DNA of 64,000 nucleotides, from the NCBI RefSeq assembly GCF_001613205.1, contig NZ_BDBX01000055.1, forward strand, positions 1 through 64,000, read 5' to 3'. The translations under genes and the position numbers were made by a program. The stretch comes from Nocardia sienata NBRC 100364 (GTDB lineage: Bacteria > Actinomycetota > Actinomycetes > Mycobacteriales > Mycobacteriaceae). Under the pieces are notes generated by a model. The model saw nothing but the letters and a program-made list of their open reading frames with translations, did no database searches and was not told the DNA's origin. Below, one piece after another: positions 15,953-25,185 of this stretch (its first letter is position 1; every line of letters starts with the position of its first letter).

Positions 15953-16615
15953 ATGACCGCCAGTTCTCGCCGACCCCGCTCCGCTACCCCCACACCCGCA
16001 GTGCGTGTCCCCTCAACCTTGTGGGCGGTCGGTACCGAGGCCCTCGATCCCGACGACCGCTGGCCCGGACCGGTCCTGGCCCACACGATCCGGGAGTTCT
16101 CCGAGCCGGGCTCGCGAGTGATGTTGATCGGCTGGCCGGCCCCGACCGGCCGCGGCAGGCTGCGGATGATCGAGCCCGACACCGCCCACGCCCTCGCCGC
16201 GATCCGCGATCTGGACCGCCACAGCCTCGATGCCCCCACCCACCCGAGCGATCCCGGTGAACCGGTGAATCTGGTCATCGCCAGCCTGCTCGCCGACCAC
16301 TTCGACCCGATTCGAGCCGCCGAAAACATCACCACGCTCGCCACCGAAGTGATGGCGATGGGCGGTTTGCTGGCTGTTCTCAGCCGCTGCCGCCACAGCG
16401 ATTCCGGGATCCTGCTGGACCCGGCCGGTTCGGTCGTGGCTGCCGCCCAGGCCGCCGATCTGCTCTACCTCCAGCACATCATCGCCGCCCCGGTCACCGG
16501 CCACACCATCACCGTCCCCGCGCCCGCGCTCGCCGAGCAGACAACGCCCGGCATTCCGCGGCACAGCGTCGCCCATACCGATGTGCTCGTTTTCCTCCAG
16601 CCCGAACACGGCTGA
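15953..16615 (+). CDS. Methyltransferase-fold-like protein paired with a DNA methyltransferase
   Basis: 220 residues from the ATG at 15953. The order of segments (LAHTIREFSEPGSRVMLIGW as a motif-I-like strand, VNLVIASLLADHF where amino-methyltransferases have their catalytic strand, and a later GGLLAVLSRC strand) follows a Rossmann methyltransferase. The SAM-binding GxG is degenerate, and no DPPY/SPPY catalytic motif is present. QAADLLYLQHII near the C-terminus is a segment I associate with actinobacterial mobile-element proteins of this kind. It lies 54 bases before a real amino-methyltransferase, suggesting an inactive partner or specificity subunit. The function is not proven. Confidence 0.5.
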   Translation: MTASSRRPRSATPTPAVRVPSTLWAVGTEALDPDDRWPGPVLAHTIREFSEPGSRVMLIGWPAPTGRGRLRMIEPDTAHALAAIRDLDRHSLDAPTHPSDPGEPVNLVIASLLADHFDPIRAAENITTLATEVMAMGGLLAVLSRCRHSDSGILLDPAGSVVAAAQAADLLYLQHIIAAPVTGHTITVPAPALAEQTTPGIPRHSVAHTDVLVFLQPEHG

Positions 16616-16669
16616 CCCCTACCCCGACTCGGCATCTCGCAGACCGCTCGATCAGTGAAGGACCACTCG

Positions 16670-17680
16670 ATGACTCCTGAACCCACCACCACCGCCTATA
16701 CCAACTCGGTGACCACCACGCCCACCGGTCCCGTCGATGCGCCGGTGTCGGTGTGGGCGACCGCTCAGAACGCGCCCGCCGCGCAGCGGCGGGGCCGCTA
16801 TCACCCCGACAGCACCGCGCACCCGGCGAAGATGTTCCCCGCGATCGTGCAACACGCGGTGACGACCTACACCCGCCCCGGCGGCCTCGTCCTGGATCCG
16901 ATGTGCGGGATCGGCACCACCCTCGTCGAATCCCTGCACCTTGGCCGCCGCGCCGTGGGCGTGGAATACGAAGCCCGGTGGGCCGAACTGGCGCGCACCA
17001 ATATCGGTCTGGCCCGCGAGGCGGGGATCGATCTCGATGCAGACGTCTACCACGGCAACGCCCGCAAACTCACCTCCCTGATTCCGCAGGAGTTGCGGGG
17101 GCAGGTGGATCTGGTGATCACCTCCCCGCCCTACGGCGACTCCCTGCACGGCCATGTCCGCGCCAACGGCGCTGACCCGGTACGCAAGACCAATCACCGC
17201 TACGGCGCGGTGCTCGACCGCGGCAACCTCGCCAACGTCGGCATCGGCCGGCTGCTGTCCGGATTCACGAAAATCCTCGCCGGTGCCGCCGAGTACCTTG
17301 CCCCGGGCGGGCATGTCGTGATCACCGCCCGGCCTTGGCGCCAGCACGCCGAACTGGTGAACCTGCCCACCCATTTGTTCACCTGCGGCGAGCTGGCCGG
17401 GCTGGTCCCCGTCGAACGGTGCGTCGCGCTGCTGGGGCGGCTGTCCGAGGGCGAACTCGTCGCCCGCAGCAGCTTCTTCCAACGCGACTTCGTCGTCAAA
17501 CAACGCACCGCCGGACTGCCGATCCACCTCATAGCGCACGAGGACGTCGTTGTTCTACGCAAGCCGGACTCCGCTGCCGCCACTACCGAAAACCGCAGGG
17601 CACGTCCACGATTCCCCTACGGTACTACCCCGCTCCAGGGGACGAGCGGTAACGACGAACCGGGGTCGGTGGCGGCGTGA
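16670..17680 (+). CDS. DNA amino-methyltransferase (N4-cytosine/N6-adenine type)
   Basis: 336 residues from the ATG at 16670, preceded by AAGGA. Motif I is LDPMCGIGTTLVES (about 74-87), the acidic ribose-binding position is VGVEYEARW, and the catalytic motif IV is VITSPPYGDS (about 152-161). The order, with motif I before motif IV, and the SPPY sequence place it among amino-methyltransferases. It has no adjacent restriction endonuclease gene, so on this element it most likely protects or marks transferred DNA as an orphan methyltransferase. It overlaps the coupling-ATPase start by 4 bases (GTGA), so expression is coupled to transfer. Confidence 0.85.
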   Translation: MTPEPTTTAYTNSVTTTPTGPVDAPVSVWATAQNAPAAQRRGRYHPDSTAHPAKMFPAIVQHAVTTYTRPGGLVLDPMCGIGTTLVESLHLGRRAVGVEYEARWAELARTNIGLAREAGIDLDADVYHGNARKLTSLIPQELRGQVDLVITSPPYGDSLHGHVRANGADPVRKTNHRYGAVLDRGNLANVGIGRLLSGFTKILAGAAEYLAPGGHVVITARPWRQHAELVNLPTHLFTCGELAGLVPVERCVALLGRLSEGELVARSSFFQRDFVVKQRTAGLPIHLIAHEDVVVLRKPDSAAATTENRRARPRFPYGTTPLQGTSGNDEPGSVAA

Positions 17681-20217
17681 ACGCGTCCGTCGCCAGCCCC
17701 GAGCAGGGGTGGCTCGGCCGGGCGCTGCTCGCACCCGGCGCGGCAGCTCGCGACCTGGCCGAGGTAGTCGAACAGGGGCTCGGATCGGCGGCCGAGCCTG
17801 TCGGGATGCTGGCTGTGCTGGGTGCGCTTGCCGCGGTGGGAATTCTGGGCCGGTGGCGTCGGCGCCGGCTGACCGCAGGTGCTCGCCAAATCACCGTGCT
17901 CACCCCACCCGAGGTCGATACCAAAGGCGCGCTCACCTTCTGGGCCCATTTGATCGGCCAATTGCGCCCGGCCTGGGCGCGGCTGCTTTTGGGGCAACCG
18001 CATATCGGGTTCGAATACACCGTGACCCCGGAAGAGGGGGCCGCGATCCGGCTCTGGGTGCCCGGCGCGGTCCCACCCGGGCTCATCGAACGCGCGATCG
18101 CCTCGGCCTGGCCCGGCGCGCACACCGACACCAGCGAACCCGCCCGCCCCCCGCTACCAGCGGCGGCGAAAGGCGTGGAGCGGATCGTGACCGGAGGCGA
18201 GCTACGGCTGGGACGGCGCGAAGGGCTCCCGTTGAGCACCGACCACGCTGGCGATCTCGTGCGTAACCTGATCACCGCCGCCGACGACCTCGCACCCGGG
18301 CAAGCCACCTGCGTGCAGATCCTGGCCCGCCCGGTCACCGGCCGCTGCGTCGCCCGCGCCCTCCGCGCCGCAGCGAGCACCCATGCCTCGACAGGAGTCG
18401 TGGCCGGGCTGCTGCGCGAGGCGTTGAATCTGCTCACCCCCGGCACGAGCACCGCGCGCCCGACCCGGGCCGGGGGCCTTGGTGAGCGTCGGGGCAGCGA
18501 CCGGCAGGCGGTGATGGAGTACAGCGCCGCCGCCCGCGCAGCAGCCGTCAAAGCCCGGGGAGCGCACTGGGAAACCGTGGTCCGCTATGCCGCCTCGATC
18601 CCGGTCGCCGACGACCCCGACGACACGAACCCGCGAGCGCAGGCGCGGGCGGTGGCGCGCGGGCGCGCCGACGCTCTGGCCACGGTGTTCGGGGCGTGCA
18701 CCGATCACAACTACTACCGGCGGCGTCGCCGCCTCCGCGTCGCGACATTGATCCGGCAGAGGCGGCTGGGACGCGGGGATGTGTTGTCGGTGCCCGAGCT
18801 GGCGACCATCGCGCATCTGCCCACCGAGACCGGGCTACCCGGCCTGCAACGCGCCGGAGCCCGCGCCCTATCCCCCGCCCCGGAGATCCCGGTCGGCGGG
18901 GAGCACACGAAACCCCTGGGCATGGCCGATACCGGTACGCGCCGCCCGGTCGCGGTCAAGATCTCCGACGCCCGCCACCACTTGCACATCCTCGGGCCCA
19001 CCGGCGTCGGTAAATCGACTCTGCTGGCGCGCACGATCCTCGATGACGCCGAGGCCGGGCGCGGGGTGATCGTCGTCGACCCCAAGGGCGACCTCGTCAC
19101 CGATGTGTTGTCGCGGTTGCCGGCGCGCATGGGTGAGCGGGTGGTGCTCTTCGACGCCGACTCCACCGCCCCACCACCGTGCGTGAACCCCCTGGACATC
19201 GGGCGGATCGGGCGGGCGGGAATGGATCTGGCGGTCGACAACCTCGTCACCGTCTTCCACCGGATCTTCCACCAATGGTGGGGGCCACGCACCGACGACA
19301 TCATGCGCGCCAGCCTGCTCACCCTGTGTGCTCAACCCGGCACCGCCACTCTGGCCGACCTGCCCCGCCTGCTCACCGAACCTGCCTTCCGTGCCCGCGT
19401 CACCCGCACCACCAAAGACCCGGTCCTCCGCGGATTCTGGGACAGCTATGAGACGCTGTCCGACACCGGCCGCGCCCAGCTCACCGGCCCGTTGTTGAAC
19501 AAGCTGCGCGCGTTCCTGCTGCGCCCGTTCGTGCGCGCGGCCATCGCGGGCGGGCCCTCCACGGTCGAGTTCGCCGACATCTTAGACCAGGGCGGGATAT
19601 GCCTGGCGAGACTGCCGAAAGGCTCGCTCGGGGAGGAGACCAGCCGCCTGGTCGGGTCCCTGCTCGTGGCACGCACCTGGCAGGCCGTCACCGCCCGCGC
19701 TCGGGTGCCCTCCGCCGAGCGGCCCGACGCCGCGCTCGTACTCGACGAGGCACAGAACTTCCTCAACCTCTCGACGCCCATCGAGGACATGCTCGCCGAA
19801 GCCCGCGGACTGCGGCTGTCACTGCTGCTCGCGCACCAGAACCTCGGCCAACTCTCCCGCGAACTACGCGACGGGATCTCGGCGAATGCCCGCAACAAGG
19901 TCGTGTTCGCCGTCAGTCCCGACGACGCGCGGGATCTGGCCCGCCATACCGAGCCGTGGTTGTCCGAGCACGACCTGTCCCACCTCGATGCCTTCCATGC
20001 CGCCGCCCGCCTGCTGGTCGACGGCCGCAACGCCCGCCCATTCACCCTCACCACCCAACGGCTGCCCGCACCAACCCCGGGACGTGCCCGCGAAATCGCC
20101 GCCGCCGCCCGCGCCCACCTCACCACACCGGCACACACGCCCGACCCCGGCCGGGCGCCGGTCCTCGACCGTGACGAGAAGCCGAACCCTGCACGGCACG
20201 ACCCGCGCCGGCGCTAG
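17677..20217 (+). CDS. VirD4/TraG-type coupling ATPase (type IV secretory DNA transfer protein)
   Basis: 846 residues starting at a GTG that overlaps the methyltransferase stop. One hydrophobic helix lies near residues 42-60, followed by a long beta-rich region. The ATPase has Walker A GPTGVGKST (440-448), a VVDPKGDL motif typical of coupling proteins, Walker B LVLDEAQNF (D690/E691) and an AHQNLGQL arginine-finger/sensor stretch. Coupling proteins dock the relaxase-DNA complex on the VirB channel and pump DNA. With VirB4, VirB6 and a VirB1-like hydrolase nearby, it argues for a VirB/VirD4-type system rather than the single TraB translocase of many Streptomyces elements. Confidence 0.88.
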   Translation: MNASVASPEQGWLGRALLAPGAAARDLAEVVEQGLGSAAEPVGMLAVLGALAAVGILGRWRRRRLTAGARQITVLTPPEVDTKGALTFWAHLIGQLRPAWARLLLGQPHIGFEYTVTPEEGAAIRLWVPGAVPPGLIERAIASAWPGAHTDTSEPARPPLPAAAKGVERIVTGGELRLGRREGLPLSTDHAGDLVRNLITAADDLAPGQATCVQILARPVTGRCVARALRAAASTHASTGVVAGLLREALNLLTPGTSTARPTRAGGLGERRGSDRQAVMEYSAAARAAAVKARGAHWETVVRYAASIPVADDPDDTNPRAQARAVARGRADALATVFGACTDHNYYRRRRRLRVATLIRQRRLGRGDVLSVPELATIAHLPTETGLPGLQRAGARALSPAPEIPVGGEHTKPLGMADTGTRRPVAVKISDARHHLHILGPTGVGKSTLLARTILDDAEAGRGVIVVDPKGDLVTDVLSRLPARMGERVVLFDADSTAPPPCVNPLDIGRIGRAGMDLAVDNLVTVFHRIFHQWWGPRTDDIMRASLLTLCAQPGTATLADLPRLLTEPAFRARVTRTTKDPVLRGFWDSYETLSDTGRAQLTGPLLNKLRAFLLRPFVRAAIAGGPSTVEFADILDQGGICLARLPKGSLGEETSRLVGSLLVARTWQAVTARARVPSAERPDAALVLDEAQNFLNLSTPIEDMLAEARGLRLSLLLAHQNLGQLSRELRDGISANARNKVVFAVSPDDARDLARHTEPWLSEHDLSHLDAFHAAARLLVDGRNARPFTLTTQRLPAPTPGRAREIAAAARAHLTTPAHTPDPGRAPVLDRDEKPNPARHDPRRR

Positions 20218-20256
20218 CCATCCGACCCGGCCTCTCCGAGAAAGGTTGCCGTAGCG

Positions 20257-21279
20257 ATGATCTCTCGACCCGATCGGCAAGAAGATCGACGCAAGCCCCG
20301 CCCTGAGACCCGCGCCGCGCAGACCGGACCGGTCGACATGACCGTGCTGGTGGCGCGGTTGACCGAGCGTGACCGCTGGATTTTGCGGATGCTGCACGAG
20401 CACCGCGTCCTGACCACCAACCAGCTCGCCGCACTCGCCTTCACCAATACCGTCATTGCGTTGCGGCGCCTGAACCGCCTGCACCGCTACGGTGTCCTGG
20501 AACGGTTCCGGCCCTTACGCACCCGGGGCAGCGCACCGATGCACTGGGTCCTGGCCCCGCCTGGAGCCAGCGTGCTTGCCGCCGAAGTCGGCATCAGCGT
20601 GCGCGAACTGGGCTACAACCACCAACGCACCCTCGCCATCGCCCACAGCCTGCACCTGACCCACACCCTCGGCGTCAACACCTGGTTCACCACCCTCACC
20701 GCACACGCACCCCACGACGAACGCGGCCAGCAAGCCCGAGTACAGGCATGGTGGTCACAAACCCGCTGCCAACGCCTCTGGGGAGACCTCGCACGCCCCG
20801 ACGCCTTCGGCCGCTACACGCTCGCCGAGGCGACTCTCGATTTCTTCCTCGAATACGACCTCGCCTCCACCACTCTGACCCGGGTCGCTGCCAAACTGCA
20901 CGGCTACAGCGAACTGGCCCGCACCACCGGAATCCCCACCCCTGTGCTGCTGTGGACCCCGACCACGATGCGTGAAGCCAACGCTCGCACAGCCTTGCGA
21001 CAAACCTGGCAACGCCTCCCCGACCCCGAAGCCGTACCCGTCGCCACCGCCGCCGCCGAACTCCTTACCCCAAAACCCGAGGCCAGCCCCGCCGACCAGG
21101 TGTGGCTACCGCTGGACCGTGACAGCGATCGGTTACGCCTGCACGAACTCGCCACCGTGTGGCCAGGGCGCACCCCGCCCGCCGACGAACTCCACAGCGA
21201 GCAGAACTGGGCGCCTTCGGGCGGGCTGATCCTCCTGGCCCCACCACCACCCACTCCACCGCTCTACGAGTCATGGTGA
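20257..21279 (+). CDS. Replication-relaxation family protein
   Basis: 340 residues. An N-terminal winged-helix region (about 28-100: LTERDRWILRMLHEHRVLTT, NQLAALAF, ALRRLNRLHRYGVLERF) precedes a domain with the LAIAHSLHLTHTLGVNTWF stretch and an acidic EATLDFFLEYDLAS segment, the pattern of the replication-relaxation (Replic_Relax) family found on actinobacterial plasmids. Members are thought to act in plasmid nicking or replication control. Lying between the coupling ATPase and the wall hydrolase, it is the best candidate for the DNA-processing factor, since no classical MOB relaxase with a HUH motif was found. Confidence 0.78.
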   Translation: MISRPDRQEDRRKPRPETRAAQTGPVDMTVLVARLTERDRWILRMLHEHRVLTTNQLAALAFTNTVIALRRLNRLHRYGVLERFRPLRTRGSAPMHWVLAPPGASVLAAEVGISVRELGYNHQRTLAIAHSLHLTHTLGVNTWFTTLTAHAPHDERGQQARVQAWWSQTRCQRLWGDLARPDAFGRYTLAEATLDFFLEYDLASTTLTRVAAKLHGYSELARTTGIPTPVLLWTPTTMREANARTALRQTWQRLPDPEAVPVATAAAELLTPKPEASPADQVWLPLDRDSDRLRLHELATVWPGRTPPADELHSEQNWAPSGGLILLAPPPPTPPLYESW

Positions 21280-21286
21280 ACCGCTG

Positions 21287-22300
21287 ATGCTGGTCAAAGC
21301 ACTCGGCGCGGGCTGCGCAGCGGTCGTGTTCCTCGTGGTCGTGATCGCGGCCGTGGTCACGACCGTCATCGTGTTCGACGAGTCTCTGTCCACCCCGGCC
21401 CCGGAAGCCTCGACCGGCACCGGCTCCACCCCGAGCCCAGAAGCCCGCCACGACATCCCGGCGGAGATGCTGGTGCTGTATCAAGCCGCGGCCCAGCACT
21501 GTCCCGGATTGGACTGGTCGGTGCTCGCCGCGATCGGCAAGATCGAAACCGACCACGGCCGCTCCCCCCTCCCCGGAGTGACCTCGGGCGAGAACTCCTC
21601 CGGTGCTGGTGGGCCGATGCAGTTCCTGGCCTCGACCTTCGACGCCGTGACCACCCGCCACCGGCTGCCTGCCGGCGGGGAGAGCCCGCCCTCGCGCTAC
21701 AACCCGCACGATGCCGTGCACGCTGCCGCGTTCTACTTGTGCGACTCCGGCGCACCCGCCGACCTGCGCGCCGCGATCTTCGCCTACAACCACGCCGACT
21801 GGTACGTCGACCAAGTCCTCGATCAGGCCGCCCGCTACGGCGCCACCGACACCCCCGGCGGGGGCGACTGCCACACCCAGACAGGCACGAACCGTGCTGC
21901 CGCGCAGATTATTTCCTTCGCTTGTGCTCAGCTCGGACAGCCATATGTCTGGGGTGGCAACGGGCCCGAATTGAGCGGGGGCTGGGACTGTTCCGGACTC
22001 GCCCAGGCCGCCTACCGGTCCGCCGGAATCGCTCTCCCCCGCACCACCTACGACCAGGTCCACACCGGCCCCACCGTCCCCGAAGCGGGGCTGGCCTCTG
22101 GGGATCTGCTGTTCTACGGCACCGCTGTTGACGTCCACCACGTCGGTATCTATCTCGGGAGCGGACAGATGATCCACGCACCCACTTTCGATGAGCCCGT
22201 CCAGATCTCGCCCTACCGCTGGACAGGCGACGACTTCTACACCGCTACCCGCCCGTCCAACGGCTCGCCCACCCACACCGAACCCCGTGCCGTGCCCTGA
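21287..22300 (+). CDS. VirB1-like lytic transglycosylase / NlpC-P60 peptidase
   Basis: 337 residues with an N-terminal membrane anchor (about 5-28). The first domain (about 58-175) is lytic-transglycosylase-like, with catalytic Glu in IGKIETDHG and the GPMQF motif. The second (about 205-320) is NlpC/P60, with Cys in WDCSGL, His in VHHVGIYL and a distal IHAP. Such two-domain enzymes cut glycan strands and stem peptides to open the wall for the transfer channel. It starts 7 bases after the replication-relaxation gene, within the same operon. Confidence 0.88.
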   Translation: MLVKALGAGCAAVVFLVVVIAAVVTTVIVFDESLSTPAPEASTGTGSTPSPEARHDIPAEMLVLYQAAAQHCPGLDWSVLAAIGKIETDHGRSPLPGVTSGENSSGAGGPMQFLASTFDAVTTRHRLPAGGESPPSRYNPHDAVHAAAFYLCDSGAPADLRAAIFAYNHADWYVDQVLDQAARYGATDTPGGGDCHTQTGTNRAAAQIISFACAQLGQPYVWGGNGPELSGGWDCSGLAQAAYRSAGIALPRTTYDQVHTGPTVPEAGLASGDLLFYGTAVDVHHVGIYLGSGQMIHAPTFDEPVQISPYRWTGDDFYTATRPSNGSPTHTEPRAVP

Positions 22301-22387
22301 ACCGGCATGCCCGCGCCGCGCCCCACTCGCTTCGGACTCGCCGTGAAAGACGGCGCTCGGCCCATCCACCCGACAAGGAGATCCTTC

Positions 22388-23794
22388 ATGCGCATCCGCC
22401 CTACCTGCCATCGGCCCGTCAGCACGGGCCGCCGCGTCGCCCACGCAGCATTGTGTGCGGCCATCACCACCGCCACGATCTCCGGCGCCGGTGTCGCCAA
22501 CGCCGACCCGACACCCGGCCCCGCTGCCGCGAACTGCCCACGGTGGACCGCACTGCTGGTACCGGGCACGTTCGAGACGACCCCTGCCACCGGTTCGAGC
22601 GGGCCGGTAAGGGTGCTCCCCCAGGTCGCAGACTCGCTGACCACCCGCTACGGCACCGATATCGAGGTCCGCACACTCACCCGCACCACCGACACGACTC
22701 ACTCCCCGACCGCATCCCCCGGCGAACCGGCGCTCACCGCAGCGCTGTCGGCGTTGTGCGCGCAGACGCGCGTAGTCCTGGCCGGGCATGCCGAAGGCGC
22801 CGCTACCGTCGGTGACCTCGCCGCGGCGATCGGCAACAGCCACGGCCCGCTCCCGGCCTCCCGAGTGGTGGCGGTCGGTCTCGTCTCGGACCCTCACCGC
22901 GACCCGAGCACCCCGCAGTTGGGGACCCCGGTGGCCGGCCGCGGCGTCGCGGGCCCTCGTCCACGGGACTTCGGCGATCTCACCGGCCGTGTCCGCACTA
23001 TTTGCCCCGCCCAAGACCCGTACTGCTCCACCACTGCTCGGGAATCGACCGCCCTCGATGCGGTCGTGGGCGCCCTTACCGCCACTCCGGCCCCGGGCGC
23101 GGCCTCGGCGCAGCCGCGGACCACCACGACGACACCGGCCACCGCCTCGGCTCAGACGGGGGCGCTCACTCCTGCTCAGGTGCTCACGCAGGTGGTCACC
23201 GTGGTGCACGGGCTGGCCGCCTTCGCCGCGAACGTGCCCGCCATCGTCACCGGCCTCGCCGAGCTACCCGCTCTCCTGGGCCGTGGTGATGTTCCTGGGC
23301 TGCACCGGGTCGCGGGGAATCTGAACAACCAGTTCCACCCGCTGGTCGCAATGACCGCCGATATCGACCTGCGGCTGGTGGCGCGCGCCCTGGCCCTGGC
23401 CGCGCCGCTGGACAGCACCGGCGTGGCCACCATCGCCTCCGAGGTCGTCGGGCTCCTCGCCGGCCTCGACATCACCCGCATCGCCGAAGGAGTCGGCCGT
23501 GCCCAGGAGATCACCTGGACCGCCGCCGAAATACTGGTCGCCGGGGACCCCCTCGGGGCCGCGCTGGCGCTATCGGGAATGGCCCCGATCGCCGCCGACC
23601 TACTCGCCGCCACCGCCTCGGCGTTCACCGGCACACAGTTTTCCTCCCTGGCCCAGACCTACACCGCCACCACCGGTACCGCCCCGGACGATCCGGCCCG
23701 CACAGACAGTGACACGGGCGCGCCCACCGGTCACGACACCGCCGTCGCGCTGCTGGCGAACTGGCTCACCCAGACGATCGACGCCACGAAATAA
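22388..23794 (+). CDS. Secreted cutinase-like protein lacking the nucleophile
   Basis: 468 residues from the ATG at 22388 (AAGGAG upstream). A signal peptide ends around VANADP (residue 40). The first 200 residues follow the cutinase layout: LLVPGTF near the start, VVLAGHAEGAAT at the nucleophile elbow, and RTICPAQDPYCS where cutinases have the acidic residue between Cys. The elbow should be GYSQGA; here it is G133-H-A135-E-G137, so the Ser is Ala and hydrolysis is unlikely. A long Ala-rich helical C-terminal half (about 255-450) follows. It closes the rightward transfer operon, so an exported structural or surface role is inferred. Confidence 0.65.
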   Translation: MRIRPTCHRPVSTGRRVAHAALCAAITTATISGAGVANADPTPGPAAANCPRWTALLVPGTFETTPATGSSGPVRVLPQVADSLTTRYGTDIEVRTLTRTTDTTHSPTASPGEPALTAALSALCAQTRVVLAGHAEGAATVGDLAAAIGNSHGPLPASRVVAVGLVSDPHRDPSTPQLGTPVAGRGVAGPRPRDFGDLTGRVRTICPAQDPYCSTTARESTALDAVVGALTATPAPGAASAQPRTTTTTPATASAQTGALTPAQVLTQVVTVVHGLAAFAANVPAIVTGLAELPALLGRGDVPGLHRVAGNLNNQFHPLVAMTADIDLRLVARALALAAPLDSTGVATIASEVVGLLAGLDITRIAEGVGRAQEITWTAAEILVAGDPLGAALALSGMAPIAADLLAATASAFTGTQFSSLAQTYTATTGTAPDDPARTDSDTGAPTGHDTAVALLANWLTQTIDATK

Positions 23795-23829
23795 CCCGCA
23801 CACCACACGACCAGCCAAACGACGAACGG

Positions 23830-23859
23830 GGTGGGACCGAGCAGATGCTCGGCCCCACC
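23830..23859. terminator. Bidirectional hairpin terminator
   Basis: GGTGGG-A-CCGAGCA, loop GA, TGCTCGG-C-CCCACC forms a 14-bp stem with one A/C mismatch, between two convergent genes ending at 23794 and 23881. There is no T tract, as is common in high-GC actinobacteria. Confidence 0.7.
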
Positions 23860-23880
23860 GGCGGTTTCAGCGAGCAGCGG

Positions 23881-24330
23881 CTAGAAAGTGAGCGGCAACA
23901 CAGCAGGTGGCGTAGCCGAGGCACCGGTGGCCCGGAATCGCCACGACGGCACCTGCCTGGGCGATTCGACTGTGTCGGTCTGGTCACCGGTCTCGGTGTC
24001 GGCGCGGCCGATCACCAGGGCGGGGGCCGCACTGACAACCGCACGGGCGGCGCTTTCGGGGTCGGTGTAGGCCGTGCCGGTCAACGGTCCTGTCACGATC
24101 CGTGTTGCGCCGGTGAACGGGAAGAACTCGCCCTCGGTGCGCGCCATCCGATAGTGCACGAACACCGGCACCCACGACGCCAGGGCCGGGTGGACGCGCA
24201 AGCGCAGCTGACGGTCGGCCTCGGCCGACACCGCAAGCCACAACTCGAGACTGTCGGCGGCGTGCGGGGAGTTGGCGAACACGCGATGCAGGGACTCCGC
24301 CATAACAGCCGAGTGGGAAGTAGTGAACAT
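23881..24330 (-). CDS. Hypothetical protein
   Basis: 149 residues from the ATG at 24330, with AAAGG upstream. I do not recognise the family. It has no membrane segment; the middle portion (about 40-105) looks alpha/beta, with SWVPVFVHYRMARTEGEFFP, and the C-terminus is Pro/Ser/Thr-rich and low in structure. It is the last of a run of leftward genes beginning with the winged-helix protein at 25185 and probably shares its transcript. Confidence 0.55.
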   Translation of the reverse strand: MFTTSHSAVMAESLHRVFANSPHAADSLELWLAVSAEADRQLRLRVHPALASWVPVFVHYRMARTEGEFFPFTGATRIVTGPLTGTAYTDPESAARAVVSAAPALVIGRADTETGDQTDTVESPRQVPSWRFRATGASATPPAVLPLTF

Positions 24331-24417
24331 GGTCAAGCACCTTTCGAAGAGATAAATTGTGGGAGCGGTGCCGGGCTCCCCGGAGCTAGGCTCTCCGGGG
24401 ATCCCGGCATCGTCTCG

Positions 24418-25185
24418 TCAGGCCGAGGCGAGGGTGAATCGTTTGGGCGCCGTCCTTGTTTGGCGCGCGGTCCCGCCCTTGGTGAGAGTGGCCAAGGCGT
24501 TGTGGACCGCGCCGCTGGAACGGTCGAGTGCCTTGCCGATCTCGTGCGGGCTGAACTCCTCGTCCGGGTGATCGCGCAGGAAATCCTCGACCTGCCCCCG
24601 CAACGCACCCGAACGCAACCGGGGGCCCGACTCCGGCGGGGCCGCTGCCGGATCATCGCCCCCGGTCGGGGTAATCGGGGTCGTGTCGGCGCTCTCGTCG
24701 CCCGTGGGGCCTGCTACGGGCGTGTCTGCCTGCCCGGGATCGGCGGGCGCGGGGTCAGCGGGCGCATCGGAGTCGGTGCTCGTCGTGACCGCCTCGACGG
24801 CCGGTTCGGGCGCAGCCGGTTCGGAGGCTGCCGGTTCCTGTGCGGTGGCGGGCTGGGATGCAGCAGCGGGTTCGGCTGTGGTCCATGTTTTGGCCGCGCG
24901 GGGCGATTCGGGGTCGCTGTGGGAGCAGACAGCCCCGGCGGTCTCCCAGCTGAGCAGCGCGCGCCGGGCTGTTGACACCCCGACCCCGGCCACATCTGCC
25001 AATGCGGCCGTGGTGGATCCGGGGTGGGTGCCCAGCGCGGCCCACAGCGCCGCGTCGGTGTCGTTGCGCAGCACGGGCACACCAGCGTCCCCTGATCCAC
25101 TGTCCGGGGCGGCAGCGGCGGTGTCAGAGGCCTGATCGGGCGTGGCGGATGCGGGCGCCGTGGCGTTCTTCTTACGTGTGGACAT
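24418..25185 (-). CDS. Protein with two winged-helix-like domains and a Pro/Ala-rich linker
   Basis: 255 residues from the ATG at 25185 (GGAGGGA upstream). A first helix-turn-helix (about 40-95, ALWAALGTHPGSTTAALADV, then STARRALLSWETAGAV) and a second (about 195-250, FSPHEIGKALDRSSGAVHNA) flank an Ala/Pro/Glu/Asp-rich spacer of about 90 residues. The second domain closely matches the N-terminal domain of the MoxR-like ATPase at 29634-30809 (SPREIAKTLARSSGAVGNAL there). A DNA-binding regulator is likely, perhaps acting on the same sites as the ATPase. The shared domain indicates duplication within the element. Confidence 0.65.
   Translation of the reverse strand: MSTRKKNATAPASATPDQASDTAAAAPDSGSGDAGVPVLRNDTDAALWAALGTHPGSTTAALADVAGVGVSTARRALLSWETAGAVCSHSDPESPRAAKTWTTAEPAAASQPATAQEPAASEPAAPEPAVEAVTTSTDSDAPADPAPADPGQADTPVAGPTGDESADTTPITPTGGDDPAAAPPESGPRLRSGALRGQVEDFLRDHPDEEFSPHEIGKALDRSSGAVHNALATLTKGGTARQTRTAPKRFTLASA

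Noticed and set aside
21065..23209. 714-codon minus-strand frame
   Set aside because: Antisense to the wall hydrolase and cutinase-like genes; repetitive Gly/Arg/Ala content and no domains.
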